Origin: Pseudomonas sp. 7P_10.2_Bac1
GTDB lineage: Bacteria; Pseudomonadota; Gammaproteobacteria; Pseudomonadales; Pseudomonadaceae
Assembly (NCBI RefSeq): GCF_025465935.1
Contig: NZ_JANLNV010000082.1
Coordinates: forward strand, 1-64,000
Direction: 5' to 3'
DNA: 64,000 bases
The stretch's first letter is position 1. Each line of letters begins with the position of its first letter. Below, piece by piece: positions 50,878 to 58,982 of the stretch. The translations under genes and the position numbers were made by a program. The notes beneath the pieces are model-generated. The model saw nothing but the letters and a program-made list of their open reading frames with translations, had not been told where the DNA came from and did no database searches.

Positions 50878-50887
50878 GGAGCACTCC

Positions 50888-51280
50888 GTGGACGAGAAAC
50901 AACGTTATGACGAAGGCATGGGAGTGCGCCGCGCGGTGTTGGGCGACGCTCACGTCGATCGTAGCCTCAACGCCCTGACCGAATTCAACAGTGAGTTCCA
51001 GGAAATGATCACCCGTCACGCCTGGGGAGATATCTGGACCCGCCCAGGCTTGGCGCGTCACACCCGTAGCCTGATTACCATTGCAATGCTGATCGGCATG
51101 AATCGCAGCGAAGAGCTCAAATTGCACCTGCGTGCAGCGGCCAATAATGGTGTCACTCGGGCTGAGATCAAGGAAGTGATCATGCAGAGTGCCATTTACT
51201 GTGGCATCCCGGCGGCCAATGCCACCTTCCATTTGGCGGAGTCGGTGTGGGATGAACTGGGCGTGGAGTCCCGGGAATAA
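50888..51280 (+). CDS. pcaC: 4-carboxymuconolactone decarboxylase
   Basis: The 130-residue protein removes CO2 from 4-carboxymuconolactone to give the enol-lactone used by PcaD. It belongs to the carboxymuconolactone decarboxylase/AhpD fold; the family segment around GDIWTRPGLARHTRSLITIAM and the EVIMQSAIYCGIPAANATF end are clear. GTG start after AAGGAGCACTCC. It is the last gene of the pca operon. Separate PcaC and PcaD, not the fused PcaL, are used. Confidence 0.96.
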   Translation: MDEKQRYDEGMGVRRAVLGDAHVDRSLNALTEFNSEFQEMITRHAWGDIWTRPGLARHTRSLITIAMLIGMNRSEELKLHLRAAANNGVTRAEIKEVIMQSAIYCGIPAANATFHLAESVWDELGVESRE

Positions 51281-51289
51281 TTTGTGGGA

Positions 51290-51394
51290 ATTGCTGCCCC
51301 GTCTACGCCGCCGCGTTGTCGAGCAGCAAACAGGCCACAGACTACCCTTAGCATCCCCCAATCGGTTCCCTCTCCTTCGGGAGAGGGGGCTCTT
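51290..51394. repeat. Intergenic repeat element, copy 2 (inverted)
   Basis: Read on the minus strand it shows AGAGCC, CCCTCTCCCGAAGGAGAGGG, ACCGA, GTTTGCTGC, CGACAACGCGGCGGCG in the order found at 12405-12503. The palindrome is at 51368-51387. It lies after pcaC and may end its transcript. Confidence 0.75.
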
Positions 51395-51553
51395 GACTTG
51401 AGGGGATTAGAAAGGATTTGAGTACATATCCGTTGCTGCGGCAATGGCCGCTTGGGGGGCTGCCCTCACCACAGGCATTGCTCCGTGGGGTCGCTGCGAT
51501 CGGCAAGCGTGGTTTAACGGGGCCTCTTAGATCAAGATCAAAAGCCAGGCCAA

Positions 51554-51582
51554 GATCTAAAGATCGCGAGGCAAGCTCGCTT
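51554..51582. repeat. REP-like repeat fragment
   Basis: The minus strand reads AGCGAGCTTGCCTCGCGATC, identical to part of the element at 36411-36478. Only one half is present. Confidence 0.7.
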
Positions 51583-51596
51583 ATAGTCAGTGATCA

Positions 51597-51630
51597 ACAA
51601 AAAACCCGCCAATTGGCGGGTTTTTTGTTT
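51597..51630. terminator. Terminator downstream of the pump operon
   Basis: AAAAAACCCGCCAA and TTGGCGGGTTTTTT form a long A/T-flanked stem with almost no loop, so it can terminate on both strands. It lies 14 bases past the stop of the outer-membrane channel gene. Confidence 0.85.
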
Positions 51631-51643
51631 TATCGGGTTGCTA

Positions 51644-53095
51644 TCAAGCCTTGGGCGGCTTGTCCGAAATAGGCCGGTTTTGCCCGGTCTGTTCGTACCA
51701 GCCACCTCCCAGCGCCTTGTACAGCGTCACTTCGCTGGTCAACTGCGCCAGACGGTCAGTGATCAACGCTTGCTGGGCGCTGAACAACGAACGCTGTGCA
51801 TCCAGGAAGGTCAGGTTGCTGTCGACACCAATCCGGTAACGACGCTCTGCCAGACGGTAGTAGTCCTGGTTGGCGTTGACGAAGTCGGCTTGGGCCTGCA
51901 ACTGCTGGTTGTAGGTTTGACGTGCTGCCAGGCCGTCAGAGACTTCCTGGAATGCTGTCTGGATCGCCTTCTCATATTGCGAGACGGTGATCTCTTTCTG
52001 GATTTTCGAGTAGTCCAGGCTTGCGCGCAGAGAGCCGGCGTTGAAGATCGGCAGGTTGATCTGCGGCGAGAACAGCCAGGTGCCTGAACCGCCCTTGAAC
52101 AGCCCCGACAGGTCCGGGCTCAAGGTCCCGGCATTGGCGGTGAGGCTGATGCTCGGGAAGAATGCAGCACGCGCAGCGCCAATGTTGGCGTTGGCCGCCA
52201 ATAATTGGTGCTCGGCCTGGAGGATGTCCGGACGACGCTGCAGCAAGTCGGAAGGCAAGCCCGCCGGTACTTGGGTCAGCAGGTCAGCCGACAGTGGTTG
52301 AGCTGGCGGCAGGTTGTCCGGGACGGTGGTGCCGAGCAGCAGGGCCAGGCTGTTTTCATCCTGAGCGACCTGACGGGTGTATTTGGCCAGTTGGACCCGG
52401 GCGTTTTCCACCGAGGTACGTGACTGGCTGACATCCAGGGCCGAGGCCACACCGACTTCATTGCTGCGCAGAGTCAGCTTGTAGCTCTCGTCGAACGCCT
52501 TGAGGGTGTCTTCGGTCAGCTTGAGCAGCTCTTTGTCGGCTTGCCAGGTCAGGTAGGCCGTTGCAACGTTGGCCACCAGACTGATCTGGGTCGAACGACG
52601 GGCTTCTTCGGTTGCAAAGTAGTTTTCCAGCGCCTGATCGCTCAGGCTGCGGACACGTCCGAACAAGTCCAGCTCATACGCGCTGACGCCCAGGGTTGCC
52701 GTGTATTGGCTGTTGATGCCCGACTTGCCCGTTTGCGACATACGCGCCGGAGTGCGCTGACGGCTGCCGCTGGCATCGGCCGACACGGCCGGGAACAGGT
52801 CCGCACGCTGAATGCGGTACTGCGCGGCGTAGGCGTCGATGTTCAACGCCGCGACCCGAAGGTCGCGGTTGTTGACCAGAGCGGTCTGGATCAGCTGTTG
52901 CAGGGCTGGGTCATGGAAAAACTGACGCCAGCCTTGTTCCGCGGCGGCCTGGTTTGGCGCCTCGTTTGGCGAGTAGGCCGGGCCCTGCGGGTATTGCGCG
53001 GCTACCGGCGCCTCAGGGCGCTGGTAGTCCGGTATTAGCGAGCAGCCACTTAGCGTAAACGCTGCAACCGCTACTGCGAGAAGCGACTTGCTCAT
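51644..53095 (-). CDS. ttgC: Outer-membrane channel of an RND pump (TtgC/EmhC/OprM type)
   Basis: The 483-residue lipoprotein channel has lipobox LSGC (Cys18) and two TolC-like halves. Conserved stretches are RWFFHDP-like QGWRQFFHDPALQQLI, the AYELDLFGRVRSL motif and LLQRRPDILQAEHQLLAANANIGAARAAFFPSI. It forms the outer-membrane exit of the pump. Its ATG overlaps the inner-membrane transporter stop by four bases. Confidence 0.93.
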   Translation of the reverse strand: MSKSLLAVAVAAFTLSGCSLIPDYQRPEAPVAAQYPQGPAYSPNEAPNQAAAEQGWRQFFHDPALQQLIQTALVNNRDLRVAALNIDAYAAQYRIQRADLFPAVSADASGSRQRTPARMSQTGKSGINSQYTATLGVSAYELDLFGRVRSLSDQALENYFATEEARRSTQISLVANVATAYLTWQADKELLKLTEDTLKAFDESYKLTLRSNEVGVASALDVSQSRTSVENARVQLAKYTRQVAQDENSLALLLGTTVPDNLPPAQPLSADLLTQVPAGLPSDLLQRRPDILQAEHQLLAANANIGAARAAFFPSISLTANAGTLSPDLSGLFKGGSGTWLFSPQINLPIFNAGSLRASLDYSKIQKEITVSQYEKAIQTAFQEVSDGLAARQTYNQQLQAQADFVNANQDYYRLAERRYRIGVDSNLTFLDAQRSLFSAQQALITDRLAQLTSEVTLYKALGGGWYEQTGQNRPISDKPPKA

Positions 53096-56000
53096 TGGCC
53101 AGCCTCTTTATTTGAAGTGTTAGACAGTTCTGCTTTTTGCTCGGTGTCTTTTTTACTGCCAATCGAGGAAATGGCAACAAAGAACAGCGGCACCCAGAAA
53201 ATAGCCAGGAAGGTTGCACTCAGCATCCCGCCGATTACGCCTGTACCAATGGCGTGCTGGCTGCCCGAACCTGCGCCATGGGAGATGGCCAGCGGAACCA
53301 CACCAAGAATGAACGCCAGGGACGTCATGATGATCGGTCGCAGACGCATCCGGCACGCTTCAATCGCCGCATCGAACAGACTACGCCCTTGTTCATGCAG
53401 TTCCTTGGCAAATTCGACGATCAGAATGGCGTTTTTCGCCGCCAGACCGATGGTCGTCAACAGACCTACCTGGAAGTACACGTCGTTTGACAGGCCCCGC
53501 AGGCTGGTCGCCAGCAATGCCCCGATAATCCCCAGTGGTACCACGAGCATGACCGCGATCGGAATCGACCAGCTTTCATACAAGGCGGCGAGACACAGGA
53601 ACACCATCAGCAAGGAGATCGCGTACAAGGCCGGTGCTTGAGAACCTGACAAGCGTTCTTCGTACGACAGGCCTGTCCAGGAAATACCGACACCTGCAGG
53701 GAGTTTCTTGGCAATGGCTTCAACTTCCGCCATCGCTTCACCACTGCTGTAACCCGGTGCAGGTGTACCCAGGATCTCCATGGCCTCTACGCCGTTATAG
53801 CGCGACAGCTTCGGTGAGCCATAGATCCACTCGCCCTTGGCGAAGGCCGAGAACGGAACCATGGTTCCCTGGTTGTTGCGTACGTACCACTTCTTCAGAT
53901 CTTCCGGGCTCATACGGGAGGAGGCAACACCTTGCAGGAATACCTTTTTAACCCGGCCGTGGTCGATAAAGTCGTTGACGTAGCTGGCACCTAGAGCGAT
54001 GGACAGCGTGCTGTTCAGATCCGACAAGCTGACACCCAGCGCTTGTGCGGCTTCATCGTCGATAACCAGTTTGTACTGAGGTTCGTCGTTCAAACCGTTT
54101 GGACGTACACCTGCGAGCACTTTGCTTTGTGACGCCATGCCCAGGAACTGGTTGCGCGCTTCCATCAGCTTCTCGTGGCCGATACCCGCCCGGTCTTGAA
54201 TGTACAAGTCAAAACCAGTGGCGTTACCCAGCTCCATTACTGCCGGCGGAGCAAAGGCGAATACCATGGCGTCGCGGAAGGTGAAGAAGTGTTTCTGCGC
54301 GCGCTCTGCCAAGGCTGCCACACTGTTTTGGGCATCACGCTCGTCCCAAGGCTTGAGCATGATGAATGCCATGCCCGAGCTTTGACCACGACCCGCGAAG
54401 TTAAAGCCGTTCACGGTAAATACCGAGGACACTGCCGCGGATTCGTCCTTGAGCAGGTAAGCACGCATCCGGTCAATGACGTCCTGAGTCCGCTCGGCCG
54501 AAGTACCCGGTGGGGTTTGAACCTGAGCAAAAAGCACACCCTGGTCTTCTTCTGGAAGGAAGGAGGTCGGGATGCGGGTGAACAGGAACACCATGCCAAC
54601 GACAATCAGCAAGTAGGCAAGCAGGTACGGCGCCTTGTGACGAAGAATGCTGCCAACGCTTTTTTCATAGCGTTGAACACCACTGTCAAAGGTGCGGTTG
54701 AACCAGCCAAAGAATCCACCCTTGTTCTGACCGTGATCACCTTTGGCAATCGGTTTGAGCATGGTGGCGCACAAGGCCGGTGTGAACACCAATGCCACCA
54801 GCACCGAGAGGGCCATGGCCGACACGATGGTGATCGAGAACTGACGGTAGATCACACCGGTGGAGCCACCGAAGAACGCCATTGGCAGCAATACAGCAGA
54901 CAACACGAGGGCGATACCCACCAGCGCGCCCTGGATCTGGCCCATGGACTTTTTGGTGGCTTCTTTGGGCGGCAAGCCTTCTTCGGCCATTACCCGCTCG
55001 ACGTTTTCAACCACAACGATGGCATCGTCCACCAGCAAGCCGATGGCCAACACCATACCGAACATGGTCAGGGTGTTGATGCTGAATCCAGCAGCGGCCA
55101 GGATCCCGAAAGTACCCAGCAATACAACCGGTACGGTCATCGTGGTGATGATCGTGGCACGGAAGTTCTGTAGGAACAGGAACATCACCAGGAACACCAG
55201 CACGACCGCTTCAACCAGGGTTTCCACTACACCTTCGATGGAAGCCGAAATAACCGGTGTTGTGTCGTACGGGTACACGACTTCCATCCCTGGCGGGAAG
55301 AAAGGTTCGAGGTCCGAGATAGTCTTGCGAACGGCTTTAGCTGTATCCAGAGCGTTGGCATCAGAAGCCAGCTTGATAGCAATACCTGAAGACGGCTTGC
55401 CGTTGTACTGGGCGCTGATGCTGTAGTTTTCACCGCCCAGGGCCACATCGGCCACGTCACCCAGGCGAACCTGAGAGCCGTCGGTGTTTACTTTAAGCAG
55501 GATCTTCTTGAACTCGTCGGCGTTTTGCAGACGGGTTTTACCAATGATCGTTGCGTTCAGCTCCTGACCTTTAACCGCTGGCAGACCGCCCAACTGACCG
55601 GAAGAAACCTGGACGTTCTGTGCCGCAATGGCGGACTGAACATCGACCGGTGTCAGGTTGTATTTGTTCAGCTTGCTTGGGTCCAGCCAGATACGCATGG
55701 CGTACTGGGCACCGAACACCTGGAAGTCACCCACACCTTCAGTCCGCGACAGCGGGTCTTGCATGTTGGAGACGATGTAGTTCGACAAGTCGTCCTTGTT
55801 CATGCTGCCGTCGGTGGATACCACACCGACCACCATCAGGAAGTTTTTCACTGCCTTGGTGACTCGGATACCTTGCTGCTGCACTTCTTGAGGCAGCAGA
55901 GGGGTGGCCAGGTTCAGCTTGTTCTGCACCTGAACCTGAGCGGTATCAGGGTTAGTACCCTGGTCGAAGGTAACGGTGATGGTCATGCTGCCGTCGGAGT

Positions 56001-56247
56001 TACTTTCCGATGACACATAACGCAAGTGGTCAATACCGTTGAGCTGTTGCTCGATCACCTGGACCACGGTGTCCTGTACGGTTTGTGCCGAAGCACCCGG
56101 GTAGGTCACGGAAATCGAGATGGCCGGTGGTGCAATGCTCGGGTACTGGTTTATCGGAAGTTTCAGGATCGATAAAGCCCCGACCAGCATGATCACCAGG
56201 GCAACTACCCAGGCGAAAATCGGACGGTCGATAAAAAATTTCGACAT
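53092..56247 (-). CDS. ttgB: RND efflux transporter (TtgB/EmhB/MexB type)
   Basis: The 1051-residue inner-membrane transporter exports antibiotics, solvents and plant phenolics using the proton gradient. It begins MSKFFIDRPIFAWVVAL, typical of the HAE1 family. The proton-relay region GLLVDDAIVVVENVER, with the paired Asp in transmembrane segment 4, is intact, as is the later VGLLTTIGLAAKNAILIVEFAKEL. It starts 3 bases after the periplasmic adaptor gene. Confidence 0.95.
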   Translation of the reverse strand: MSKFFIDRPIFAWVVALVIMLVGALSILKLPINQYPSIAPPAISISVTYPGASAQTVQDTVVQVIEQQLNGIDHLRYVSSESNSDGSMTITVTFDQGTNPDTAQVQVQNKLNLATPLLPQEVQQQGIRVTKAVKNFLMVVGVVSTDGSMNKDDLSNYIVSNMQDPLSRTEGVGDFQVFGAQYAMRIWLDPSKLNKYNLTPVDVQSAIAAQNVQVSSGQLGGLPAVKGQELNATIIGKTRLQNADEFKKILLKVNTDGSQVRLGDVADVALGGENYSISAQYNGKPSSGIAIKLASDANALDTAKAVRKTISDLEPFFPPGMEVVYPYDTTPVISASIEGVVETLVEAVVLVFLVMFLFLQNFRATIITTMTVPVVLLGTFGILAAAGFSINTLTMFGMVLAIGLLVDDAIVVVENVERVMAEEGLPPKEATKKSMGQIQGALVGIALVLSAVLLPMAFFGGSTGVIYRQFSITIVSAMALSVLVALVFTPALCATMLKPIAKGDHGQNKGGFFGWFNRTFDSGVQRYEKSVGSILRHKAPYLLAYLLIVVGMVFLFTRIPTSFLPEEDQGVLFAQVQTPPGTSAERTQDVIDRMRAYLLKDESAAVSSVFTVNGFNFAGRGQSSGMAFIMLKPWDERDAQNSVAALAERAQKHFFTFRDAMVFAFAPPAVMELGNATGFDLYIQDRAGIGHEKLMEARNQFLGMASQSKVLAGVRPNGLNDEPQYKLVIDDEAAQALGVSLSDLNSTLSIALGASYVNDFIDHGRVKKVFLQGVASSRMSPEDLKKWYVRNNQGTMVPFSAFAKGEWIYGSPKLSRYNGVEAMEILGTPAPGYSSGEAMAEVEAIAKKLPAGVGISWTGLSYEERLSGSQAPALYAISLLMVFLCLAALYESWSIPIAVMLVVPLGIIGALLATSLRGLSNDVYFQVGLLTTIGLAAKNAILIVEFAKELHEQGRSLFDAAIEACRMRLRPIIMTSLAFILGVVPLAISHGAGSGSQHAIGTGVIGGMLSATFLAIFWVPLFFVAISSIGSKKDTEQKAELSNTSNKEAGQ

Positions 56248-56250
56248 TGT

Positions 56251-57402
56251 TTATTCCCCTTTACTGCCCGAAGCTTTATCTGTGGCCGGGGCCGATGACG
56301 GGGTAGCGCCTGGAGTCTTGTCCATGATTTTTACTTCAACGCCCGGACGCACATATTGCAGGCCGTCAGTAATCAGGCGGTCGCCAGCGTTCAGACCTTT
56401 TTCAATCAGCCAGTCAGAGCCGACAGTGCGTGTTGCTTGCAGCACGCGCAGCTCAACCTTGTTGTCCGGCCCTACGACCATCGCGGTTGGCTGGCCTTTG
56501 GCGTTGTGAGTTACACCAACTTGTGGAGCCAAAATGGCATCGCTGTTGACGCCTGCTTCCAGCTGGGCGTGCACAAACATACCGGGCAGCAGAACGTTGT
56601 CCGGGTTCGGGAATACCGCGCGTAGGGTGACCGAGCCGGTGGTTTCGTCAACCGAGACTTCGGTGAACTCCAGACGACCTTCCTGTGGGTATTCGCTGCC
56701 GTCCGGGAGCGTCAGCTTGACCTTGGCTGCGTTCTCGCCCGCTTTTTTCAAACGACCGTCGGCGAGATCGCGACGCAATTCAAGCATCTCGACCGAAGAC
56801 TGGGTTACGTCGACGTAGATCGGGTCCAACTGAGTGATCACGGCCAATGCATCTGCCTGACCACTGGTCACCAACGCACCTTCTGTGAAAAGAGAGCGGC
56901 CGATACGGCCTGTCAGAGGTGCCAGAACCTTGGTGTAACGCAGGTTCACCTGAGCGGTGTTCAACGCGGCTTCAGCTTCAAGACGAGAGGCTTCTGCGTT
57001 GTCGTATTCCTGACGGCTCACGGCTTGCTCTGCGACCAATTGCTTGTAGCGATCAGCCAGCGATTTGGCCGATTGTAGGGTCGCTTTGGCGCTCAGCACG
57101 TTGCTTTCATAGATGGCCGGGTCGATCTGATACAGCTGCTGGCCTTCTTTGACGTCGCTGCCTTCCTTGAAGTAGCGCTTGAGGATAATGCCGTTCACTT
57201 GAGGACGAACTTCTGCCGAACGGTATGAAGTCGTTCGACCTGGAAGGTCAGTGGTCAAGGTAAATGGCTGGGCTTTCAGCGTCACGACGCCGACCTGAGG
57301 GGTTTGTGGGGCAGGTGCTGACTCTTCCTTCTTACATCCGCTGAGCAGCGAAGCTAGAGTGATGGCAGCAACCAGAGCGGTAACAGCTGGCTTAAATTGC
57401 AT
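56251..57402 (-). CDS. ttgA: RND pump periplasmic adaptor (TtgA/EmhA/MexA type)
   Basis: The 383-residue lipoprotein has lipobox LLSGC (Cys23), a lipoyl-like segment (YFKEGSDVKEGQQLYQIDP), a helical hairpin (about residues 100-165) and a beta-barrel/membrane-proximal end. It joins the inner-membrane transporter to the outer-membrane channel. The ATG at MQFKPAV follows the signal pattern; 11 upstream codons are not used. It is the first gene of the operon, controlled by the divergent ttgR product. Confidence 0.95.
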   Translation of the reverse strand: MQFKPAVTALVAAITLASLLSGCKKEESAPAPQTPQVGVVTLKAQPFTLTTDLPGRTTSYRSAEVRPQVNGIILKRYFKEGSDVKEGQQLYQIDPAIYESNVLSAKATLQSAKSLADRYKQLVAEQAVSRQEYDNAEASRLEAEAALNTAQVNLRYTKVLAPLTGRIGRSLFTEGALVTSGQADALAVITQLDPIYVDVTQSSVEMLELRRDLADGRLKKAGENAAKVKLTLPDGSEYPQEGRLEFTEVSVDETTGSVTLRAVFPNPDNVLLPGMFVHAQLEAGVNSDAILAPQVGVTHNAKGQPTAMVVGPDNKVELRVLQATRTVGSDWLIEKGLNAGDRLITDGLQYVRPGVEVKIMDKTPGATPSSAPATDKASGSKGE

Positions 57403-57489
57403 GAAGATCCTCGGGTCAGGCACGCGAAAGCGCACAAGAATAGTGGAAGGGTATAGAAAGCTGTTCCGGGTGGATAAATAGCTTACTAA

Positions 57490-57529
57490 GGAATATACTT
57501 ACATTCATGTCTGTTTGTAAATAGTGGGG
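57490..57529. promoter_or_regulatory. TtgR operator and ttgA promoter
   Basis: The inverted halves TTACATTCAT and GTTTGTAAAT form a pseudo-palindrome that closely follows the TtgR operator of P. putida as I recall it. On the minus strand TTTACA (57516-57521) and TATATT (57492-57497), 18 bases apart, form a promoter wholly inside the operator, so repressor binding would block ttgABC. Confidence 0.75.
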
Positions 57530-57667
57530 CTCTGTCGCAATCGTCGTTACAGATCCTTTTTTTAAGCTTGAAGTGAACCGGGATAAGGCACAAAAAACGC
57601 TACCCGATGACGGTTTGGATGCTGCAACGCACTTGTCCAAGCCCCCCTGATTGAGGTTTTTATTGCC

Positions 57668-58303
57668 ATGGTGCGTCGTACCAAAGAAGAAGCTCAGGAA
57701 ACCCGGAGCAAAATCCTCGAAGCAGCCGAGCAGGCCTTTTATGAACGGGGGGTCGCCCGTACCACATTGGCGGATATTGCCGCGTTGGCAGGGGTTACGC
57801 GGGGAGCCATTTACTGGCACTTCAGCAACAAGGCTGACTTGGTTCAGGCCATGCTGGACAGCTTGCGTGAGCCGCTGGATGAGCTGGCCAAGGCCAGTGA
57901 GAGCCAGGCCGAGGTTGATCCGTTGGGCTGTATGCGCAGTCTGCTGGTCCATTTGTTTCGTCAAGTTGCGATTGACCCGAAAACTCGGCGTATTAATGAA
58001 ATTTTGTTTCATAAATGCGAATTCACTGACGAAATGTGCGATTTGCGCCGCCAGCGCCAAGTGGCGAGTGTCGACTGTAACAGCCGGATCGAACTCACGC
58101 TGAGTAATGCAATCCATCGCGAACAACTCCCTTCGGACCTGGATGCCCGACGCGCAGCAATTGCCTTGCATGCCTATATAGACGGCATTCTTGGGCAATG
58201 GCTTCTGGTTCCCGACTGTTTTGAGCTTCATAAAGAAGCCGAAACCTGGGTCGACATTTGCATGGATATGCTGCGGCACAGTCCTAGCTTGCGTAAGTCG
58301 TAA
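57668..58303 (+). CDS. ttgR: TetR-family repressor of the RND pump (TtgR/EmhR)
   Basis: The 211-residue repressor begins with the TetR helix-turn-helix (about residues 10-56; TTLADIAALAGVTRGAIYWHFSNKADL) and continues with a ligand domain containing RRINEILFHKCEFTDEMC, closely matching TtgR. It releases DNA on binding antibiotics or plant flavonoids. It is divergent from ttgABC with the operator between. The ATG at MVRRTKEEAQETR is the family start. Confidence 0.95.
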   Translation: MVRRTKEEAQETRSKILEAAEQAFYERGVARTTLADIAALAGVTRGAIYWHFSNKADLVQAMLDSLREPLDELAKASESQAEVDPLGCMRSLLVHLFRQVAIDPKTRRINEILFHKCEFTDEMCDLRRQRQVASVDCNSRIELTLSNAIHREQLPSDLDARRAAIALHAYIDGILGQWLLVPDCFELHKEAETWVDICMDMLRHSPSLRKS

Positions 58304-58484
58304 CCCGATCGAGGCTAGAGTTTAGTAGCCCAAAGCCATATGGCTAGTGAAGTTTCAACCCGTAATGTGAATTGATACCAGATGGCCTTTATATACGTCT
58401 AGACCGCGGGTTTAAAGTTAGCGGCCTAAGTATTTTGTAGTGCAATTGTTATCGGCTGGGAATTTTTGCCAGCCCTGAACGCAA

Positions 58485-58519
58485 AAAGCCCCGGCTCGCA
58501 AGAGCACGGGGCTTTTTAC
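58485..58519 (-). terminator. Rho-independent terminator of fdxA
   Basis: AAAAAGCCCCG and CGGGGCTTTTT form a stem with A- and T-runs at both ends, 12 bases past the fdxA stop. It may also stop transcription from the other side. Confidence 0.9.
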
Positions 58520-58530
58520 TGAAGCATGAA

Positions 58531-58854
58531 TCAGCGTTCCAGATCTTTGATCTTGCCTTCCACGCCATCCCACTCTTCCGCGTCCGGCAGAGCGTCTTTT
58601 TTTTCAGTGATGTTTGGCCAGATTTCAGCCAGCTCAACATTCAACTGAATGAATTGTTCCATGCCAGCAGGCACTTCATCTTCCGAGAAGATGGCTTGTG
58701 CAGGGCATTCAGGCTCACAAAGCGCGCAGTCAATGCACTCATCCGGGTGGATTACCAGGAAGTTCGGGCCTTCGTAGAAGCAGTCCACCGGACAGACTTC
58801 TACGCAGTCGGTGTACTTGCACTTGATGCAGTTGTCGGTGACGACGAAGGTCAT
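58531..58854 (-). CDS. fdxA: Seven-iron ferredoxin FdxA
   Basis: The 107-residue ferredoxin carries one [3Fe-4S] and one [4Fe-4S] cluster, as in Azotobacter ferredoxin I. Cys motifs are CIKCKYTDCVEVCPVDC (residues 9-25) and CIDCALCEPECP (residues 40-51). The C-terminal extension (about residues 60-107) is also typical. It transfers electrons at low potential. It lies next to mutS, on the same strand, as in other pseudomonads. Confidence 0.96.
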   Translation of the reverse strand: MTFVVTDNCIKCKYTDCVEVCPVDCFYEGPNFLVIHPDECIDCALCEPECPAQAIFSEDEVPAGMEQFIQLNVELAEIWPNITEKKDALPDAEEWDGVEGKIKDLER

Positions 58855-58982
58855 TTCTAATTTTCTCCTCAGGCGGCGGCAGCGAAGCCCTTCCAGTTCG
58901 GGTTCGCAGGGCTCGGGAGTGATATCTACTGACCAGGCTAAAGGGCAGTAGCATCCCGAACCGCGCGCGATTCTAGCAGCTT

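Larger units (their letters stand above)
51281..51643. other. Intergenic region between pcaC and the pump operon
   Basis: These 363 bases are filled with repeat-type sequence: the second copy of the long intergenic element (51290-51394), a fragment of the REP-like repeat (51554-51582) and a terminator (51597-51630). There is no gene. Confidence 0.75.

Noticed and set aside
54175..55173. A 332-codon plus-strand frame antisense to the RND transporter
   Set aside because: The transporter gene is certain; the antisense frame is His/Gly-rich without any motif.
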